This document shows, one piece after another, positions 1 through 12,757 of a stretch of DNA of 64,000 bases. How positions within the stretch are numbered: the first letter of the stretch is position 1; each line of letters starts with the position of its first letter. Below the pieces are notes generated by a model that saw only the letters and a list, made by a program, of their open reading frames with translations, was not told where the DNA came from and did not search any database. The position numbers and the translations under genes are program-made. Source of the DNA: Proteles cristata cristata (Eukaryota > Chordata > Mammalia > Carnivora > Hyaenidae); the NCBI GenBank assembly GCA_017311185.1, contig JAESUZ010002394.1:186001-250000 (forward strand). The letters are read 5' to 3'.

Positions 1-2177
1 GAGAAAACAGGCTTTAAAAGGCTGAAAACATGCAACAGAGGGCGTCAGCAGTAACTGCCTTATTTCTGTTATATAAACTGAAATAGTAACTCTAAAGCGG
101 GAATTTCAAATGGTAAAACAGGGGAACTGTCATGAAACCACTAGGGGAGATGACTTGAGAGTAAGCAGAATCTCCTCAGATCACCCACTAACAACTCCTC
201 ATGCACTGGATCTGACCCCATTCAAACACAGGACTTTGTGCATCTCTGACTCAGTGGTTTACATCTTCTTCTTACTGGTGCTGCCTTGAGGTACTTCCCT
301 GGCCAAGACCATTAGATATTCCCATGAAGCTATATTTTTCCTCTTTTCTTTATCAAAAACGAATTCTAAGGGCAGGGCAATCTAGACATCTGGCTTTGTT
401 ATACTTATCCTCCAGAGCACACAGCACAGTGCAGGTCACATGCCAGAGACCTCAAAATTATTGATCAATTCATTTCCTCATCTCCTACTTGTCAACTACC
501 TGTAGGCCTGTGTGTGTTATATATCATATAACACCAATTATACGTGTATGTGTAAATATGTTCATATTATATTTCTGTGTGTACATCTATATCAATATAT
601 CTTATATTTGGTAACTGCTTATTTTTGTAAACATAATATTCTTTTTCATCAGAGCTAAAATTCCCTTTTAGCTTCTAGCATTGTTCATGGCCATTATCCC
701 CAACCGATTTTGTGCCTTGATTTTTTTTTTCCTCATGGAGCAAAATTAACCCAGAATCACAGTCACAGTTACATTCTCCAGGGCAAAGGAAAATGTTCAG
801 TCCACTGTTTCTCTAGGGTGGCAAAGTATTCTCTGGACATTGGCCCCCGATGTTTCCTTCTTATATCCTTTCAGAAACAAAACATTATCAAGGAAAATTT
901 CCCAATCTCTAAAATCCCTGGACGCAGCTGAGGTGGAGAAGGTGAAGTGGGGAGCCTCTGACCCCACCCTCCCCCTGCTGCCACGGGCACTGCCTTCTCA
1001 ATGCTTCCCCACTGGGCTCCCAAGACACAGGAGCACAAGTGTCCCCCAGCCTACTCTCCCCCACCCCCAAGAACTAAACCCAAGAGGAAAGCAACCCAGT
1101 GAAAGACCAGATTGATGCCTGAGAAAGAGATTTAAACTGGGACACTTCTATCCTTCAGCTGTTGGTATGGAAAACACATACACATTCCACTCTCTCCAAG
1201 AACAGGTGAAGGTATTTCATAAGCAAATGGTCAGCTGGGTGGCTTTAGGCTGACTTTCCCTTCCCCTCCCTTCTGCATCCCTTCTTGTCCCTTCTCCTTT
1301 TTAGGAGTTCTCTACAGCTCACACTTTCTACCGGTATTATTGAGGAAACCACGATGTGCTCTGTGCTTGCTGCCGTGTGACTATAGAAGACATTTACCAA
1401 TGATATGGTCCCAGAATTGTTTACATTCCAAGTGGAAAACAAAAACAAGTTAAGAAACATATACAGAATCTGCTCAATAATGACTCAAAAGAGTCCAGAA
1501 GTATTAGTGGAAAGCGCTGTGAATGATAGAGACCTAACCTGAACTTGGAAGGGTGAACAGCGTTTGTGTACAGGAGAGACTCACAGGCCATTCCCAGGGA
1601 GGCAAGGGAGGGACATGAGCAAGAGGAGTGGGAAGGTCAGTGAACAGACTTGTCAGATTCCATCAGGGGCTACAGCATGAGCATTCATGTGTGTATATGT
1701 CCAATTTGTAATGCCTGTATACTATTCTTCTTTACTCCTCTCTCTCAGGGGTAGGTGAATGGAAGCACACAATGCAGAATGATTCATAACTTCCCAAGGA
1801 GGAGTTGGCATAATTCAATATAGGGAGATATCCCAAATCAATATTATCACTCCCCCGGAGAAAAATCACAGACACTCCTCAAAGTGAGAAATAAATGGAA
1901 CCAGAAGTGGATGTCACTCCACCCACAAAGCAACAAGAGGAAAATCTCAAGATGCTATTATTTCTTGTCTCCTCTCTTTCCCCTACCTTCACTGGAGATG
2001 TTTGCTCTTTCGGCTCTTGCTTTCTGCTTTTGTATACCACCTACCCCTATAGGATTTCAAAGGATATGCATAAACTCTGAATCATAAGACTAAAATGAGC
2101 ACCATTCCAAGAACTTGAATGTGCCATGGATATTCACAGCCAGGATATGTGTAGGCTGGCTGAAAGTGAGGACTGGG

Positions 2178-2180
<3 letters not shown>
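1..2180. other. non-coding stretch, no gene recognised
   Basis: AT-rich, apparently single-copy DNA. A TG/TA-alternating low-complexity patch lies at about 505-605. The short open frames near 710-1115 and 1884-2087 overlap in different frames, show no recognisable domain and look like chance. Nothing else was identified. Confidence 0.6.

Positions 2181-2210
<30 letters not shown>
2181..2210. repeat. (TG)15 microsatellite
   Basis: Thirty bases of uninterrupted TG dinucleotide. Probably length-variable between individuals. Confidence 0.95.
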
Positions 2211-2211
<1 letters not shown>

Positions 2212-4588
2212 TCCTTTTTAAAACCTACGTCTTCTCACTCTAATAATGGACGATTGTGCTTCTCTGGGCTCCAGGACTCACCAGTCCTTGTGTACAGATA
2301 GGGGGAGTTTTTTCATTTGTAAGGGATTTCTTAAGGGGGGTGGAGTGGATCTGGAAACCCCAGGCAATAAGGAACCTCTACATCTGTATAGTTTTCTGAA
2401 GAAAAGGAAAGTTGCCCCTTAAATACTTTATTCTAAAATTTGGCTGACAGCAGCAACACATTGATTTTAGCCACTTTGTTTTGCTAGTAAATGATGGCAG
2501 CATCAGCTGTGGCTTATGCCTCCCTCACTGCAATCAGTTCTAGGCTCAGGCAGGAGGAATTATGCTTGACAGATAATTAAGAAAACTGACGGGAAATAGC
2601 ATTTGGCCTCTTTGAAGGTGAACTACAGTTTGTAAAAGATAATCTAAATCTAATTTACCAAAACCCCAGATGGCAAAGCTATGAGCAGTATTGCCTCTGT
2701 GTCAGGTTTATATTAAATTAATCTTTTCTTACCATTCACTCTTCTTTAAATTTTAACTTTTACGTGGAAAGAAAGGACTGAAATTTTGCACAGGCTGAAT
2801 TTGGAATCCAGCAGTTTCTGGGTCACTGTCGAATAGATGATGTAGAAACACTGATTGGGAATGCAGACTGCTCAGGGTTGGAATTAAGACCGGACTGACC
2901 AATGTCAAAAGAATACGTGTGCACTCATGATGCTGAAAACAAGGATGAAAGCAACATATACTAAGATGTCAGCAGTAAGGAATAAAATTGTTTTAGAAAC
3001 TTACCTTCATGTCAAGTAAGGGGAAAAGAAACAAACTATTGATCCTATCTGCAAACCCCTATGGGAAGTTATTTATGCTTTTACCACTGTTGGGTGAAAG
3101 AAAGGTACCTAATTCTCCTTTGTGTGAAAAGAGATATTTCTTGAAAGTGCTGGGACGATATGGCTCAGATCTTCTGGCAAGGTATCAGTTTTGAATATTC
3201 TGATTGGGTCCAGGGTGGGAGTGGAAGGAGTTGTCCAGTAAACATACTCACTGATAACTAGTCTCTCCCACTCTCCCCAGGCACAACCTAGATCTCCCTT
3301 TTGTTATGACCTGCTTTCCTTCCACAGACATGGCTTTTTGCCTCATACGATGTTCAGGAATGACTCATAGTTTAAGGTTCTTGGGAGCTAAGGACAGAGA
3401 TTGGTTCTACACTGCCTCCATTTGCTTGGGTCTGCAAAGACAGGATGGGAGAATTACCACCATTATTCCTAAGATGTTTGGGTGCTGTTCCTAAGAAATA
3501 AGGAAGAAAAGAAAACCTAACATATCAAACTATTTCCTCTATCCATTCCAGGATTTTATGCTAAACCCAGTAAACATTATACTCTTAACCCAGGAGAGAA
3601 ATTACCTGTTATAACCAAGAGGACAGCCACACATTATAAAGGGCACACTTTACAAAACCCAAATTTTTCTTCCTCATGACAGTTTTGTGGAAAAGTAAGA
3701 TGCCAGCAGGATTTTGGAGGTGGCTTTCCAAGTTTTCATTTATATATCACTCTTTGAGAACAATAAGTAGAGTAATGGTTCTCCATTTTAATGTTCTGGT
3801 GATAGGAACCACCCATTTGTCACCTTTATTGTTGTTTCCGTAAGAAGATAAAGGAATATACGATGCTAAAGCCAAGACTATCCACAACCAGACTCAGATG
3901 CCTTAAGGGACCTCATCTCCAAATCCCTTATATGCTCACAAAAAAGCAAATAGGTCTGCAGGAAAAAAAGAAATAAGCAACCTCAAAGTACTTCCTCTCC
4001 CTCTTCTCTTCCTCATGGAAAGTCAACACCACATTCTCTGCACTTCTGATGGCCACTCCCAGACTCTCCGTATAAATAGGTAGTATGTAGGATTTCATTA
4101 TCCCAGAATGTGGTATCAAATTACCAAATGTGACTGCACCATTAAATCTTCCTTCCTTTGAGTAGAGAATTCTTTCAGAGATTTCCATTAAAACATAGAG
4201 CCCCCCTAGGATAGGTGACATCTTAAATTATTATCAGCTATTATGTTATAAGCTATTACCTTAAATATCAGTTAACACATCAGCAGGAAAAGATAGCTAG
4301 AAGTAAGAAACTATGACAAAGTAAAAAATATTAGAAAGTGAAGAAAGTACCTTGGGGGAGAGTGAAGCATCCTAGAGGAGACAACAGGCCCTAATATATG
4401 CATGGGAGACATATTCTGCCCATTTGATGAGGAGTAGTAACTCAGAGCTGGACAACTGCAAACTGGTGACAATATTAATAGCAATTGTCTTACAGAATCA
4501 TTGTGAAGAAGCAAAGTGATAACACATATTTTAAGCACTTTGAATTGCAAAATGCTCTATCTGTATTGGTTTCATTATGTTTAATTCT
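2211..4588. other. non-coding stretch, no gene or repeat recognised
   Basis: Mixed-composition DNA with only short, domain-free open frames (for example 3009-3494 + and 3928-4221 -). No interspersed repeat that I can name was seen. Confidence 0.5.
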
Positions 4589-4605
4589 AAGACTGGCCCT
4601 TGTTC

Positions 4606-5109
4606 ATACAGAAATGCTGATGCATAGGAGCACATGTACCCCAATGTTCATAACAGCACTCTCCACAATAGCTAAAACATGGAAAGAGCCTAAGTGTCCA
4701 TCAACAGATGAATGGATCAAGAAGATGTGGTTTATCTATACCATGGAATACTACATGGCAATGAGAAACAATGAAATCTGGCCATGTGTAGCAACATGGA
4801 TGGACCTTGAGGGTGTTATGCTGAGCGAAATAAGTCAGGCAGAGAAGGACAAATATCATATGTTTGCACGTATAGGAGGATTAGGAGGAACTTGATGGAG
4901 GAACAAGGGGGAGAAGAAGGGCGGAAATGGTGGGGGAAAGGGAGAGAGGCAAACCATGAGAGACTCTTGAATGCTGACAAAAACTGAGGACTGATGGATG
5001 TGGGGGGGAGGGGGAGATGGGCATGGAGGAGGACACTTGTGGGGATGAGCACTGAGTGTTATGTGGAAACTAATTTGACAATAAACTATTTGTAAAAAAA
5101 GAAAAAAAA
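4606..5109 (+). mobile_element. 5'-truncated L1, ORF2 C-terminus plus 3' end, perfect TSD
   Basis: About 504 bp from the 3' end of a young felid-type L1. It begins inside ORF2 at the segment [13 protein letters not shown], runs without a stop through [17 protein letters not shown] to a TGA after GGLGGT (about 4895), then a purine-rich 3'UTR, AATAAACTATTTGT and an A-tail with one G interruption. A perfect 17 bp target-site duplication, AAGACTGGCCCTTGTTC, flanks it at 4589-4605 and 5110-5126. The open C-terminal frame and perfect TSD suggest a recent insertion. Confidence 0.95.
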
Positions 5110-5126
5110 AAGACTGGCCCTTGTTC

Positions 5127-6325
5127 TAACACTTAGAATTATCTTACCTGTCTTTGGTTGCCAGCCTCTAACTCTTTGGAGGAAAGGTGTCATGTAAATC
5201 TAAGGACTTATGGTTTCTATAATCAAATAAATAATTATTGGACATAATCTTTGGACTAAATTTTAATCTCATTGTTATCAACTTGGGCTAAGTACTGATA
5301 AAACATTTAGCTATTTCTCTTCTAAACATTTTATTGCTCTAATTAAATGCCTGAAAAATGGGAGATTGTTTTATTCAGGTTATTTTCATCAACTAGCAGA
5401 AAACAGAATTCAACTCAGATCTTAAAAAGTGAATAATCTTCATCGAAGGACTACTTTTAGAGCTACAGGCAGTTCAGAGAACCAACAAGGCATGTTGAGG
5501 CACACAGAGACTAGTATCAACAGGAAGCCACTACCACTGTTGGGCTGAGAGGGCAAGTGGAGCTGGAGGAGAGCAGAAACTATGAAGGGGTGTAGCCACT
5601 GCCAAAGATATGCAGCTAAAGCAAAGCAGTGAACATTCTAGGGTAATAAATTCCTTGAACCCATACTCTGATCTTGTGTTAGCATTCTCCATTGGTTGAG
5701 TCTGTTCAGAAGCCAGCAGCAGAAGAGCCCAGGTGATACAGTCCCCAGAAATCAGCTTCCAGGGTATAGAGCAGAGCAATGAAGGGAAGAGAATGGATGC
5801 AAGATGGAGACAAATGGAGAATAACTAGTACAGGGCCGCCTTTAACTTGTAAGTCCAAAAGTCCCAGAAGTTACCATTCTGCCTCACATCACAGAATAGA
5901 AGGTGAACTTTCAAAACAGTAGTCTGCATTGGAACAAATCAACATCACGTGCCTCCTGACATGGTGCACAAAGGAGGACACAGTATCACATCTCCAATAT
6001 CCTTACCAAAAATCATAACCTAAATCTGACCACACAGAATCAACTTGAGGGGCATTTTATAAAATATTCTTCAAAATTTTTCAGGCCATGAAAGACACAA
6101 AGAATGACAGAGAAAGTGTTCCACATTCCAAGAGACTAAAGAGACATGAATACTACATGCAAAATGTCTTTCTGGATTGGATCCTGGGCCACAAGACTTT
6201 TATTTTCTTTTACTCTAAAGGACATTAGTCAGAAAATTGACAAAATTTGAGTAAGGGCTATAGACTAGGTAAGTATAATAGCATTGTGAATTTTTCTGAT
6301 CTTGATAATTGTACTGATTACATAA
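5127..6325. other. non-coding stretch, possible ancient repeat
   Basis: No gene recognised. The part at about 5400-5830 has the character of an old interspersed repeat (it reads like an LTR or DNA-transposon relic), but I cannot place it in a family. The remainder appears unique. Confidence 0.35.
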
Positions 6326-6339
6326 GGTAATGTCCCTTT

Positions 6340-6554
6340 TTTAAAAAAAATGTTTTATTTATTTCTAAGAGAGAGAGAGAGAGAGCGTGAACAGGGGAGG
6401 GTCAGAGAGAGAGGGAGTCACAGACTGAAACAGGCTCCAGGCTCTAAGCTGTCAGTCAGCACAGAGCCCGATGCGGGGCTCGAACCCAAGAACCGCGAGA
6501 TCATGACCTAAGCGAAAGTCGGATGCTCAACCCACTAAGCCACCCAGGCGCCCC
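6340..6554 (-). mobile_element. SINE type 1 (tRNA-derived CAN-SINE/SINEC)
   Basis: Reverse-strand SINE with head GGGGCGCCTGGGTGGCTTAG, B-box-like GGTTCTTGGGTTCGAGCCC, the TGACTGACAGCTTAGAGCC segment and an AAATAAATAAAA tail. TSD GGTAATGTCCCTTT at 6326-6339 and 6555-6568 is perfect, so the insertion is young. Confidence 0.95.
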
Positions 6555-6608
6555 GGTAATGTCCCTTTCTTATATGAAAGAAGTACGACACTAAAATATT
6601 TCATGTTA

Positions 6609-6682
6609 TATGGAAACCAACTTGACAATAAACTATTTAAGAAAAAAATAAAGCAATGTGTTAAATCAGAAAAAAAATAAAG
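6609..6682 (+). mobile_element. ultra-short L1 3' tail insertion
   Basis: Only about 35 bp of L1 3' terminus is present (TATGGAAACCAACTTGACAA through AATAAACTATTT). It is followed by an A-rich run, the non-L1 islet GCAATGTGTTAAATCAG and a second A-rich run. The TSD TATTTCATGTTA is exact at 6597-6608 and 6683-6694. The doubled A-tail suggests a short 3' transduction. Confidence 0.75.
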
Positions 6683-7123
6683 TATTTCATGTTAAAGGGC
6701 ATGATGTCCCAAGTGCACACTCAAATAGTTCCTCCAAAAGTGTTTGGGGGTGGGGGGAGGAGAGAGAGAGAGACTGAGAAAGAGAAACAGAGAGAATGAT
6801 CAAACACAGAAATAGGGGAGCATGTAAACAATTTGATAGATTTTGGTAAAGGGTATTCAAGAGTTCTTGTTCTACTCTGCCAACTTTTCTATAAGTGCAA
6901 AGTTAAATTTTAGAAGAAAGAGAGAGGTAACCAATGATTGAGGATGATGCTGACAGAACTGCTCATTTACATTGAGAGAATGGATAATTCCCCAAGGTTT
7001 CACTAGAGCCTCATTAAATGCATAATACTCAGACTTTTTCTGGGCACCAATGACTTTTCTCATTATAGAATTCCTATAAGGAATTTCCATTCTTTTCATT
7101 AGGATCTGTATGTTTTTATTTTT

Positions 7124-7347
7124 TTTTTAATTTTTTAAAATATTTTTATTTATTTCTAGGACAGAGAGAGAGACAGCGTGAGCAGGGGAGGGTCAGAGAG
7201 AGAGGGAGACGCAGACTCTGAAACAGGCTCCAGGCTCTGAGCTGGCAGTCAGCACAGAGCCCGACGCGGGGCTCGAATCCGCGAACCGAGAGATCATGAC
7301 CTAAGCGAAAGTCAGACGCTCAACTGATTAAGCCACCCAGGCGCCCC
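7124..7347 (-). mobile_element. SINE type 1
   Basis: Reverse SINE ending in AAGCCACCCAGGCGCCCC, with the GCTGGCAGTCAGCACAGAGC segment and a tail read as TATTTCTAGGA on the plus strand. TSD TGTTTTTATTTTT at 7111-7123 and 7351-7363, with three extra bases before the second copy. Confidence 0.93.
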
Positions 7348-7837
7348 TACTGTTTTTATTTTTAATGGTTTGGTCTCAATGTCTCAATATTGGAAGCTGC
7401 CTATAATTCTTTTTGGAAGTATAAATTTTCACTCTAAAATAGGAAGAAACCAAGTAAAGCAAAAAGCCATGCTGTGTCTTTGTTGGAGGGCTTGGCATGA
7501 AATCACAGAATTTTCTGCCACCTATGTAAGGAAGTGAGTGAGTGATGAGCCTAATACTTATGCCAGGCTTGAAATTGGATTATTTTCCTCCTCCAAAATA
7601 GAACTGCTAATATAACATTGGCTTTCTGGGAGAATGGTAGCAATTTGCTTATTTCCCTACTGCCTCATCCTATCCCCTGAGTAGTTGTTTGAAAGACTAT
7701 GATTACATATAGGGTACACACATGCATCTTTCTGGATGTCTTGGAGAAAACCAATAACTGCAATAGTTTTTAGGGTGGGAAAGGCACAACTAAAGCTACA
7801 CAAATTTAGGAAAAGTTAGAATATGATTCCAGCTTTT

Positions 7838-8061
7838 GGGGCACCTAGGTGGCTCAGTCGGTTGGGCATCTGACTTCAGCTCAGGTCATGATCTCACAGT
7901 TTGTGAATTTGAGCGCCATGATGGGCTCTTTGCTGACAGCTCAGAGCCTGGAGCCTGCTTCGAATTCTGTGTGTGTGTGTCTCTCTCTGCCCCTCCCCCA
8001 TTTGCACCCTGTCTCTCTCTGTCTCTCAAAAACGAATAAACATTAAAAAATTTTAAAGAAG
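7838..8061 (+). mobile_element. SINE type 2
   Basis: Head GGGGCACCTAGGTGGCTCAG, GAGCCTGGAGCCTGCTTC, (TG)n and (CT)n middle, and a CAAAAACGAATAAACATT tail. Perfect 15 bp TSD ATGATTCCAGCTTTT at 7823-7837 and 8062-8076. Confidence 0.95.
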
Positions 8062-8092
8062 ATGATTCCAGCTTTTTAAATATTCTACTATT

Positions 8093-8288
8093 GGAGAGCA
8101 TGGGTGGCTTGGTCATTTGACTTCAGCTCCAGTCACAATCCGGGGTTTGTGGGTTTGAGCCCTGCATTGCACTCTGTTGTTAGTGCAGAGCCCACTTCGG
8201 ATCCTCTGTCTCCCTTTTTCTTTGCCCCTCCTCTGCTTGTGCTCTCTCTCCCCCTCCCCTCAAAAATAAATAAAACATGAAAAAGAAC
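8093..8288 (+). mobile_element. diverged SINE, type unclear
   Basis: Older CAN-SINE copy: the head is worn (GGAGAGCATGGGTGGCTTGG), the B-box is GGGTTTGAGCCC and the tail is AAAAATAAATAAAACATG. TSD TCTACTATT at 8084-8092 and 8289-8297. Confidence 0.85.
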
Positions 8289-8572
8289 TCTACTATTAAT
8301 TAGGATGTTTGGTTTGTTTGGGTGGTCATTTTTTTTTATTTGGACATATTGGAGATGAAGAAATGACCATGTTTTTCAGCATATTATCTATTTTAGCCCA
8401 AAGAATGCTTCCACAAGTCTTAAAAAATTGAGGAAATTCTATGATGTTACAACACAGAATTGAAAAAAAAGAAACAGCAGCACCAAGTATCAGCATGATA
8501 GCTTTTAAGATTTAGATTGCCAGGTAAGTATCATTAACTTAAGCATCATTATTTTATGGCATGAGAATTTCA

Positions 8573-8670
8573 ATGTGTCATTAATTCAACAAACATGCAT
8601 TAAGTACCAATTGTGTGCCAGGCACCATGTGGAAAAAAAAGTCAAATAAGACTTGATTCTGCCCTAATGT
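8573..8670 (+). repeat. L2-like fragment
   Basis: The text AACAAACATGCATTAAGTAC followed by GTGTGCCAGGCACCATGTGG matches the typical L2/MIR-superfamily 3' segment (animals' 'attgagcacctactatgtgccaggcac' type). Short and diverged. Confidence 0.5.
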
Positions 8671-9285
8671 TGCTTTCATAATCCATGATTTCCTTTTGCT
8701 AAAAAAAAATGATGGCTAATATAAATACAATATTATACTTTGGCAGATGTAAGTTTATATAAATAAATACTGTAAATATAGTACTTATTCCAAGAACTAT
8801 ACTTAAGGGGTAAACTTGTTCAGGATACTCACTGGGCAGGTGGGTGTACATGAAAGTTAAGGTCAGAAGGAAGGGCACATTCAGAGCCCACAAAGCTCAA
8901 GTCTCTGAATCACAGTGTGCTTCCCATATATAATTCATTCAAATGTGACTTATTTTGCAAAGAAATATCATCTTATTAAGCTGCAGTTAAGTGTCAGAAA
9001 CACATTTTTTTACTAATACATCTGATTCAGTATTGCAACTGAATAGCAGAAGAACAAGAATAAATTCAACATATGTTCTGCTTGTTAACATAACTGCCTC
9101 TTATCACCTTTGAGTTGATTGAAAGTAATATGCTCCAAGAATCCAACTGTAATTTCAAAAGAATCCCAGGCATGATTGTGACAACAGCCCAACACCACTA
9201 AAAATAAGTTCAAAGGTTCCCAAGGTGAGCTTTTTAAAGGGCAGCACTGATTAGGTTCAATGAATAAATTCTCATGTAATTTTTA

Positions 9286-9506
9286 TTTTATTATTTTATT
9301 TTATTTTTATTTTGAGAGACAGAATGTGTGTGTGTGCATGCAAGCAAGTGGAGGAGAGGCAGAGGGAGAGAAAGAGAGAGAATCTCAAGCAGGCTCCACA
9401 CTCATCACAGAGTCCAGTACAGGGCTTGATTTCATGACTGTGAGATCATAACCAGAGCCGAGTTCAAGAATCAGATGCTTAATCAACTGAGCCACCCAGG
9501 TGCCCC
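9286..9506 (-). mobile_element. SINE type 3
   Basis: Reverse SINE ending GAGCCACCCAGGTGCCCC, with a long T-rich tail on the plus strand (tattttatttt repeats) and a TG run. TSD TCATGTAATTTTTA at 9272-9285 versus TCAAGTAATTTTTA at 9507-9520 (one mismatch). Confidence 0.92.
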
Positions 9507-9718
9507 TCAAGTAATTTTTAAAAAATAAAAGCCTCCTAGCTTTATAATGTCCCTGTATATCTGACTATTAAGGCTTACAGCAATATAATACAATGAAATA
9601 TTATTATTATTAATACAGTAATTAGATTGATCAAATTATTGATAAATTAAGTATTATTTTCATTAAAAGAAGGGCATAGGAAATATCATATAAGGTGGTA
9701 AAATGCTTGGGATAGAAT

Positions 9719-10430
9719 GTGACATGGTAGCCAGTCTCCAAGATGGTCTATCACTGTTTCCCACCTCCTGGTATTCATACACTTGTACTATGTTCACACC
9801 CTTGTCTCCCACACTCTGCTAGGATTAGCCTGTATGACCAGTAGAATATAGCAGAAATTATATGTCACTCTCCAGATTAGGTTATAAAATACTGCAGCTT
9901 CTGTTTTGTTCTCTCTCTCTCTTTCTTAGAACTTATCGTGGGAGGCCGGCTTCAATGCTACATCAGTCAGTAGCTCTATGGAGAAGCCTACTTGGTGAGA
10001 AATGGGAGACTCCTTAATGGTAACCACGTGAATGTGGTTGGGAGCCAATGGGTTCTCCAGTCCTATAAATAACTACAATCCCAGTTGACAACCGGACTAC
10101 AATCTCATTAGAAACTCTCATCTACAAACACTCAGCTAAGATTTTTATGAAATAGTGTTTATTATTTTTTGGTTTTTTTTAAGTTTATTTTTGAGAGAGA
10201 ACACCATGTGGCTAAGGGGCGGCAGAGAGACAGAGAATCCCAAGTAGACTACGTGCTGTCAGCACAGAGCCCTGCACTGGGCTTGAACTCACAAACTGAG
10301 AAAATGACCTGAGCCAAAATCAAGAGTCAGATGCTTACCTGACTACGACACTCAGGCTCCCCAGTGTTTATTGTTTTGAGCAACTATGTTTCAGGGTAAT
10401 TTGCTACATACAACAGATAGTTAATACTGT
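9719..10430 (+). mobile_element. MLT1-type MaLR solitary LTR, split by a SINE
   Basis: Ancient LTR of the MLT1 (ERVL-MaLR) kind. It has the recognisable segments CTAGGATTAGCCTGTATGACC, a CTCTCTCT block, GCAGCTTCTG, and the 3' end TTATTGTTTTGAGCAACTAT to TAGTTAATACTG. No internal proviral coding is present. A reverse SINE interrupts it at 10164-10362. The exact LTR ends are uncertain. Confidence 0.75.
10164..10362 (-). mobile_element. SINE type 3 inside the MLT1 LTR
   Basis: Diverged reverse SINE (AAGTTTATTTTTGAGAGAGA to ACACTCAGGCTCCCC). TSD AGTGTTTATT at 10154-10163 and 10363-10372 is a duplicated piece of the host LTR. Confidence 0.88.
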
Positions 10431-10432
10431 TA

Positions 10433-11440
10433 AAAGGAAACAAAAAATATATGATAGGAAATTGACCAAAACGTTAATAGTAATTATCAGTGACTGATTA
10501 CTGATGAGCAATTTTCATTTTTTACTAGGTCGCCTGTATATCTGCCTGGTTTTCTGTATTTATTATATATCACTTTTTAAAACAAACAATAAAAAGGGAA
10601 AAGCTTTTTGGTTTAACACAAAGTGCAATTTAAAATGGATTTTCTTTCATTTTATTATCATGTGTGTGCTGCAGTGTTTTGCAGAGACAATGATTAGAAC
10701 AGATATGGAAAGAGGGATGAAATTCCTAGAATACAATTTGGCCAAGAGTTTGAATCAAATACTAAACTGAGATTACCAACCCAGACAATTCTGGCCAGTA
10801 AAGGTACATCCTATCACACCAGTTAGTACCCTGAAAAAGCCTTTTTAATTTTGATAGAATTTCATACTTCCATAATAGTTGTAGAAATAGTATGAAATTT
10901 TCTGCATACCATCATTCCTATACACTGACATGATCTGATTATGAACACTTTGTCTCAATTGTTTCATCATTATCAATAGACAGATGACATATCTCTTCTT
11001 GATAGCACTTAGCACTGTTGTAGTTTTACATTTATTTGTATAATTATTTGATTAATTATTAGCATTCCAAATAGAATGTAATTTTTATGACTTTTTATTT
11101 GCAATTTATCCTGGTAGTTAAAACTGGCTTGTACCAAATGTTCAACATTTTGTTTTATGAATGAAGAAATGAGTAAATGATAGGAATAGAAGATGAAGAG
11201 AGAGTATATGCCTCAACTATTAGAGCTGTAAGAAAGTTATATGTGTTTTATTTGTGCCCATCAGGTTGGGCAAGTCAGTAAAATTCAAGATTGAATGCTG
11301 AACTAAAATCCAAAAGCTGTTGGAAGGTCATAAGAAACAGAGCAGAGAATTGGGAGTGAGAGAGTAGGGTTTAGAAACAGAATTTAAAACAAAAGATTAG
11401 CAAAGCTTTCAGTCAGGTAGGTTATTTAAGTTCTGTGTAT
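10433..11440. other. non-coding stretch, nothing recognised
   Basis: AT-rich DNA with one 88-residue open frame (10504-10770) of low complexity and no domain. No repeat that I can name. Confidence 0.5.
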
Positions 11441-11683
11441 TGGTCAAATAGGCCAGGCTATGCTGCGCTAACAGACTAACCCAACACAGTGTCTTAAACA
11501 AGAGAGATTTATTTCTAATTCACAATATATGGTTAATACACGATCAATGATTCTGGGTACTCAGCTGAGAACACTATTACCCTCATTCCAGGACCCAGGC
11601 TAGTGCAGAAGGAATTATTGATTCCCTGCTAGTAATCATGCCAGAGAAAAAGAGAGTTCTAAAAAATTTTTTAATTTATTTTT

Positions 11684-12757
11684 TTCATATGAAACAGGAG
11701 TTTTTATTTTTTATTTTTTTAACTTCGTTTGTGATTTCTTTTTTTAATTTAATTTAACTAATTTATTTATTTTTACAAATAGTTTATTGTCAAATTGGTT
11801 TCCATATAACACCCAGTGCTCATCCCCACAAGTGCCCTCCTCCATGCCCATCTCCCCCCTCCCCCCACATCCATCAGTCCTCAGTTTGTTTCTCAGCATT
11901 CAAGAGTCTCTCATGGTTTGCCTCTCTCCCTTTCCCCCACCATTTCCCCCTTCTTCTCCCCCATGGTCCTCAGTTAAGTTCCTCCTAATCCTCCTATACG
12001 TGCAAACATGTGATATTTGTCCTTCTCTGCCTGACTTATTTCGCTCAGCATAACACCCTCAAGGTCCATCCATGTTGCTACACATGGCCAGATTTCATTG
12101 TTTCTCATTGCCATGTAGTATTCCATGGTTTAGATAAACCACATCTTCTTGATCCATTCGTCCATTGATGGACACTTAGGCTCTTTCCATGTTTTAGCTA
12201 TTGTGGAGAGTGCTGCTATGAACATTGGGGTACATGTGCTCCTATGCATCAGCATTTCTGTATCCCTTGGGTAAATTCCTAGCAGTGCTATTGCTGGGTC
12301 ATAGGGGAGTTCTATTGTTACTTTCCTGAGGAACCTCCACACTGTTTTCCAGAGGGGCTGTACCAGTTTACATTCCCACCAACAGTGTAGGAGGGTGCCC
12401 GTTTCTCCACATCCTCGCCAGCATCTAGAGTTCTCTGATTGGCTCATTTTAGACACTCTGACTGGCGTGAGGTGGTATCTCAGTGTGGTTTTGATTTGTA
12501 TTTCCCTGATGAGGAGCGACGCTGAGCATCGTTTCATGTGTCTGTTGGCCATCTGGATGTCCTCTTTGGAGAAGTGTCTGTTCATATCTTCTGCCCATTT
12601 CTTCACTGGGTCGTTTGTTTTTCGGGTGTGGAGTTTGGCGAGTTTCTTATAGATTTTGGATATTAACCCTTTATCTGATATGTCATTTGCAACTATCTTT
12701 TCCCATTCCGTTGGCTGCCTATTAGTTTTGTGGGTTGTTTCCTTCACTGTGCAGTAA
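11684..12757 (-). mobile_element. 5'-truncated L1 inside a SINE tail
   Basis: Reverse L1 3' end of about 1.07 kb. The minus-strand frame at 12747-12130 (205 codons) reads the ORF2 C-terminal region: [19 protein letters not shown], the cysteine cluster C-x3-C-x7-H-x4-C and KMWFI. It then meets a premature TAA (TAT to TAA relative to sister copies). The 3' side has several A-rich blocks separated by two short islets. Its TSD (AATTTATTTTT, 11673-11683 and 12758-12768) lies in the A-tail of the enclosing SINE. Confidence 0.88.

Noticed and set aside
840..1115. 91-codon proline-rich frame
   Set aside because: Short, no domain, overlaps a frame of similar length; a chance frame in a C-rich patch is more likely.
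7838..8061. tRNA gene at SINE heads
   Set aside because: The A- and B-box-like motifs belong to the tRNA-derived SINE head; no full cloverleaf with acceptor stem is present in this or the other copies.
9719..10430. Endogenous retrovirus with coding capacity
   Set aside because: Only LTR sequence is present; no gag, pol or env text was seen next to it or the other LTRs.
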